Assembly (NCBI GenBank): GCA_016858145.1
Contig: JAEHOE010000026.1
Location: 62,001 to 126,000, forward strand
Reading direction: 5' to 3'
DNA length: 64,000 bases
Source of the DNA: Edaphochlamys debaryana
Lineage: Eukaryota; Chlorophyta; Chlorophyceae; Chlamydomonadales
In this document: positions 62,201-64,000 of the stretch, piece after piece
Layout of the letters: each line of letters begins with the position of its first letter
How positions within the stretch are numbered: position 1 is the first letter of the stretch
Notes under the pieces: model-generated
Database searches by the model: none
The model's input: the letters and a program-made list of their open reading frames with translations, nothing else
Told to the model about the DNA's origin: nothing
Translations under genes and position numbers: made by a program

Positions 62201-63025
62201 GTCGAACCGCAGCAGCTCCTGCCACGTACGGCCCAGCAGCTCCGTACGCACGGCCTCGTCACGGGCCAGCAGTACCTCCGACGCGTCGATCACGCGCACG
62301 CTCTTCTTCCGCCGCTGCATATTGGCGGCCTCGGCGGCGCCGGCGGCGGACGTCGCCGACGCAGCGGACTTGGCGGACTTGTACACACGGCTGGCGTTGG
62401 AGCCGCCGCCGCCGGGCGCCGGGGGCTCGAGCTGCAGGGCGTCGATGGCGGGTGCCAGGACGTCGGCTGCGGGTCGGGTGCTCGAGAGGTCCGTGGCGAT
62501 TGACGAGCCCGCGTAGAGGCGCGCGGCCTCGGGCGGTACCACGACGGGCGGCGGCAGCGGCGAGGCGGGGCCGTAGGCGGAGGCGGAACCGGCCGCCGAG
62601 GGCGGCGGGGACGGGAAGAGCGACGCCGGGAAGGCGGCCGCCGGGCGGGAGGCGCGTGGCTGGGCGGAGGCGGCTGCGAAGGAGCCCACCGCCGCGGCGG
62701 CTGCGCGCCCGTTCCCGCTGCCGTTTCCGTTTCCGCTGCCGCCGTTGCTGCTGCTTGGCCCGGCCCCGGCGGCGCTCGTGCTGGCGCCGCTGTTGCTGTG
62801 CCGCCGGCTCTCCAGCAGTGCCTCATCATCATCCTCCGGCCGGCCCGCGCTGGGCGCAGCTGAGGGGCCGGGCTCGTCATCGAGGTCGTTTATGAGCAGG
62901 CTGGCCCCGTCCCCGAGGTCATCGTTCAGGTCGTTGAGGGTGAGCAAGTCGTCGTCATCGCTGTTTGCGGGCCTGCTCCGTACGGCAGCTTCTGCCCCCC
63001 GTACGACAGCGTCCGGTGCTGAGAC
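59212..63025 (-). CDS. OPR-like (octotricopeptide repeat) protein with AT-hook tail, 5' end unresolved
   Basis: Two exons are clear on the minus strand: 60545-63025 and 59212-59955 (TAA), 1,074 residues in frame. The upper border is a CAG acceptor, so the N-terminus, possibly an organelle transit peptide, lies further upstream and was not found. After an acidic and low-complexity N-terminal half come helical repeats of about 38 residues with the OPR/Tbc2-like pattern: FARMLYGLATLRVSPPLRWL, LTKVLYGACRLTAVKPPVPW, LATVAHSLGRLRYKPRPAWL, LSQLVRGLAMLGVEPDEEQM, VANVAWAVGQLKVPVPRRWA and LLLGLHALGV. OPR proteins bind specific organelle RNAs and control their stability or translation; Tbc2 does so for psbC. 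The C-terminal exon ends in an Ala-rich tail containing KKGRGRPKK, an AT-hook-type motif unusual in this family. FASTK-like helical repeats are an alternative reading. Confidence 0.7.
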
Positions 63026-64000
63026 CTGGGTGAAGAGGTTTGGGTGAAGAGGTTTGGGGCGCGCAGGGCAATGTGGGTCGGGGCTAGGAGTGCATCACGG
63101 TCCGTCACAAAGCGCAAGGGACCGAAGCAGGGAGGCTGTCGGCTGCGGGTTTCAAGGCTGGCTTGGGTGTGTGGAGGGGCGAGGTTTCAGATTGTGAAAG
63201 GGCGTGGGCCACAGCTGGGGTGCTGGTGTGAACTAGGCTGTGGACGCAAGACTGACTGGAAGGGTTTCTGCTATGCCTTCCAATGAGGACTGTGGTATGC
63301 CCGGTAGCAGGCTGCTAGGACAAACAGGCGTGCATTGAAGTGCAGCGCTGGGCGGACGACCACCTTGCAAGGGTGGGTGGTGGTGGGGCGGCCTGGGGCG
63401 AGGCACGGTCGCTCCCCAACCCGACCCCAAGAACCCCATCTCACCGCGTCGCTTGTGATGCGCTTGCTAAAAAGAGGTTGTCCCGAGACCCTGTGCGACC
63501 GACCGCTGGTGCGCAGGCGGATCTGCAAAGCCGGTCGCGCAACCAGCGGGCGTGAGGGTGCCACGCCACAGGAGCTCCGCAGCAGCAACCCTAGTACCAA
63601 CTTGGTCTTACCAGTGGACAGCTTAGGTCAAGTATGCGGCCAGGTGCTGCGTGCGTTCGCCTGCAAGCGGCCATCGCGAGCGACCGGCGTCTTAGTTCTT
63701 CGCTAGATCTTCGCCGTGATCCAGAGAAATCGGGCATATATGCTAGCAGCGCTTGCTATTAGGCGCGGCAACGGGCCAGAAGGAGTTGCCTTGGTGCGGG
63801 TCCGCGGATGCAACTCACCGTTCCGCCGCCCTGCCTCCACCGCCCCTCAAAAGCTCAGTGCAACGTCCGTACATCTATGATAGAGGTCTAGCAGGAGGTG
63901 GGTAGGCTAAAGAGAGTAGGCAGCATACTGTCGCTGTTCGCGGCCCCGGCCACACGCAGTTGAGTGGCCTCGGGACGTGTGAGCACCAGGCACGCTGCGC
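63026..64000. other. Upstream part of the OPR-like gene, exons not resolved
   Basis: It should contain the first exon(s) and promoter of the OPR-like gene. A near-perfect 13-bp duplication (minus strand TTCACCCAAACCTC repeated) sits beside the acceptor at 63026. A minus-strand ATG at about 63878, followed after 56 bases by a GTGAGT donor, is a candidate first exon, but its phase does not fit a direct join. Confidence 0.35.

Noticed and set aside
63820..63878. Minus-strand ATG followed by a GTGAGT donor as first exon of the OPR-like gene
   Set aside because: The exon would end in phase 2, while the next visible exon must be entered in phase 0. An extra unseen exon would be needed.

Overview
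The window looks like nuclear DNA of a volvocine green alga (Chlamydomonas/Volvox relatives). It is very GC-rich. Genes are cut into many short exons by introns with GTGxGx donors and pyrimidine-rich CAG acceptors. Proteins carry long Ala/Gly/Gln/Pro tracts. One transporter is a close match to the algal SAC1-like SLT proteins. There are no bacterial operons. All gene models below were joined by hand from splice sites, reading phase and protein-family conservation; no transcript data were available.

Layout. 3-4321 (+): 3' part of an unrecognised protein with three diverged copies of one domain. 7486-8477 (+): APC10, an anaphase-promoting-complex subunit. 9918-12282: a block of DNA transposons with a TA-flanked element and two nested inverted copies of another family. 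12803-18698 (+): EDR2-like DUF1336 protein with a lipidation-type N-terminus. 21095-30045 (+): a 25-exon SLT/SAC1-like sodium/sulfate transporter with RCK_C domains. 31668-35830 (+): DET1, partner of DDB1/CUL4. 38084-38769 (-): RPB10, shared subunit of RNA polymerases I, II and III. 39209-40408 (+): TRAPPC2/sedlin. 42121-45451 (+): calcium-dependent protein kinase. 46487-48125 (+): SDF2-like MIR-domain secretory protein. 49208-57984 (-): a roughly 2,435-residue Arg/Ser-rich protein of unknown function. 59212-63025 (-): an OPR-like, probably organelle RNA-binding, protein with an AT-hook tail, 5' end unresolved.

The genes are mostly unrelated housekeeping and signalling functions, as expected in a eukaryotic chromosome. 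I see no functional cluster. RPB10 and TRAPPC2 are divergent with only 439 bp between start codons and may share a promoter.

The most unusual items are: the triplicated domain whose copies are each split by an intron at about the same place; a short transposon family (9-bp target duplication) inserted in introns of two different genes; the nested 712-bp element; the giant RS protein with a perfect 25-unit hexanucleotide repeat coding for Ser-Arg; several apparent GC-AG introns; and two adjacent perfect hairpins just after the kinase stop codon.
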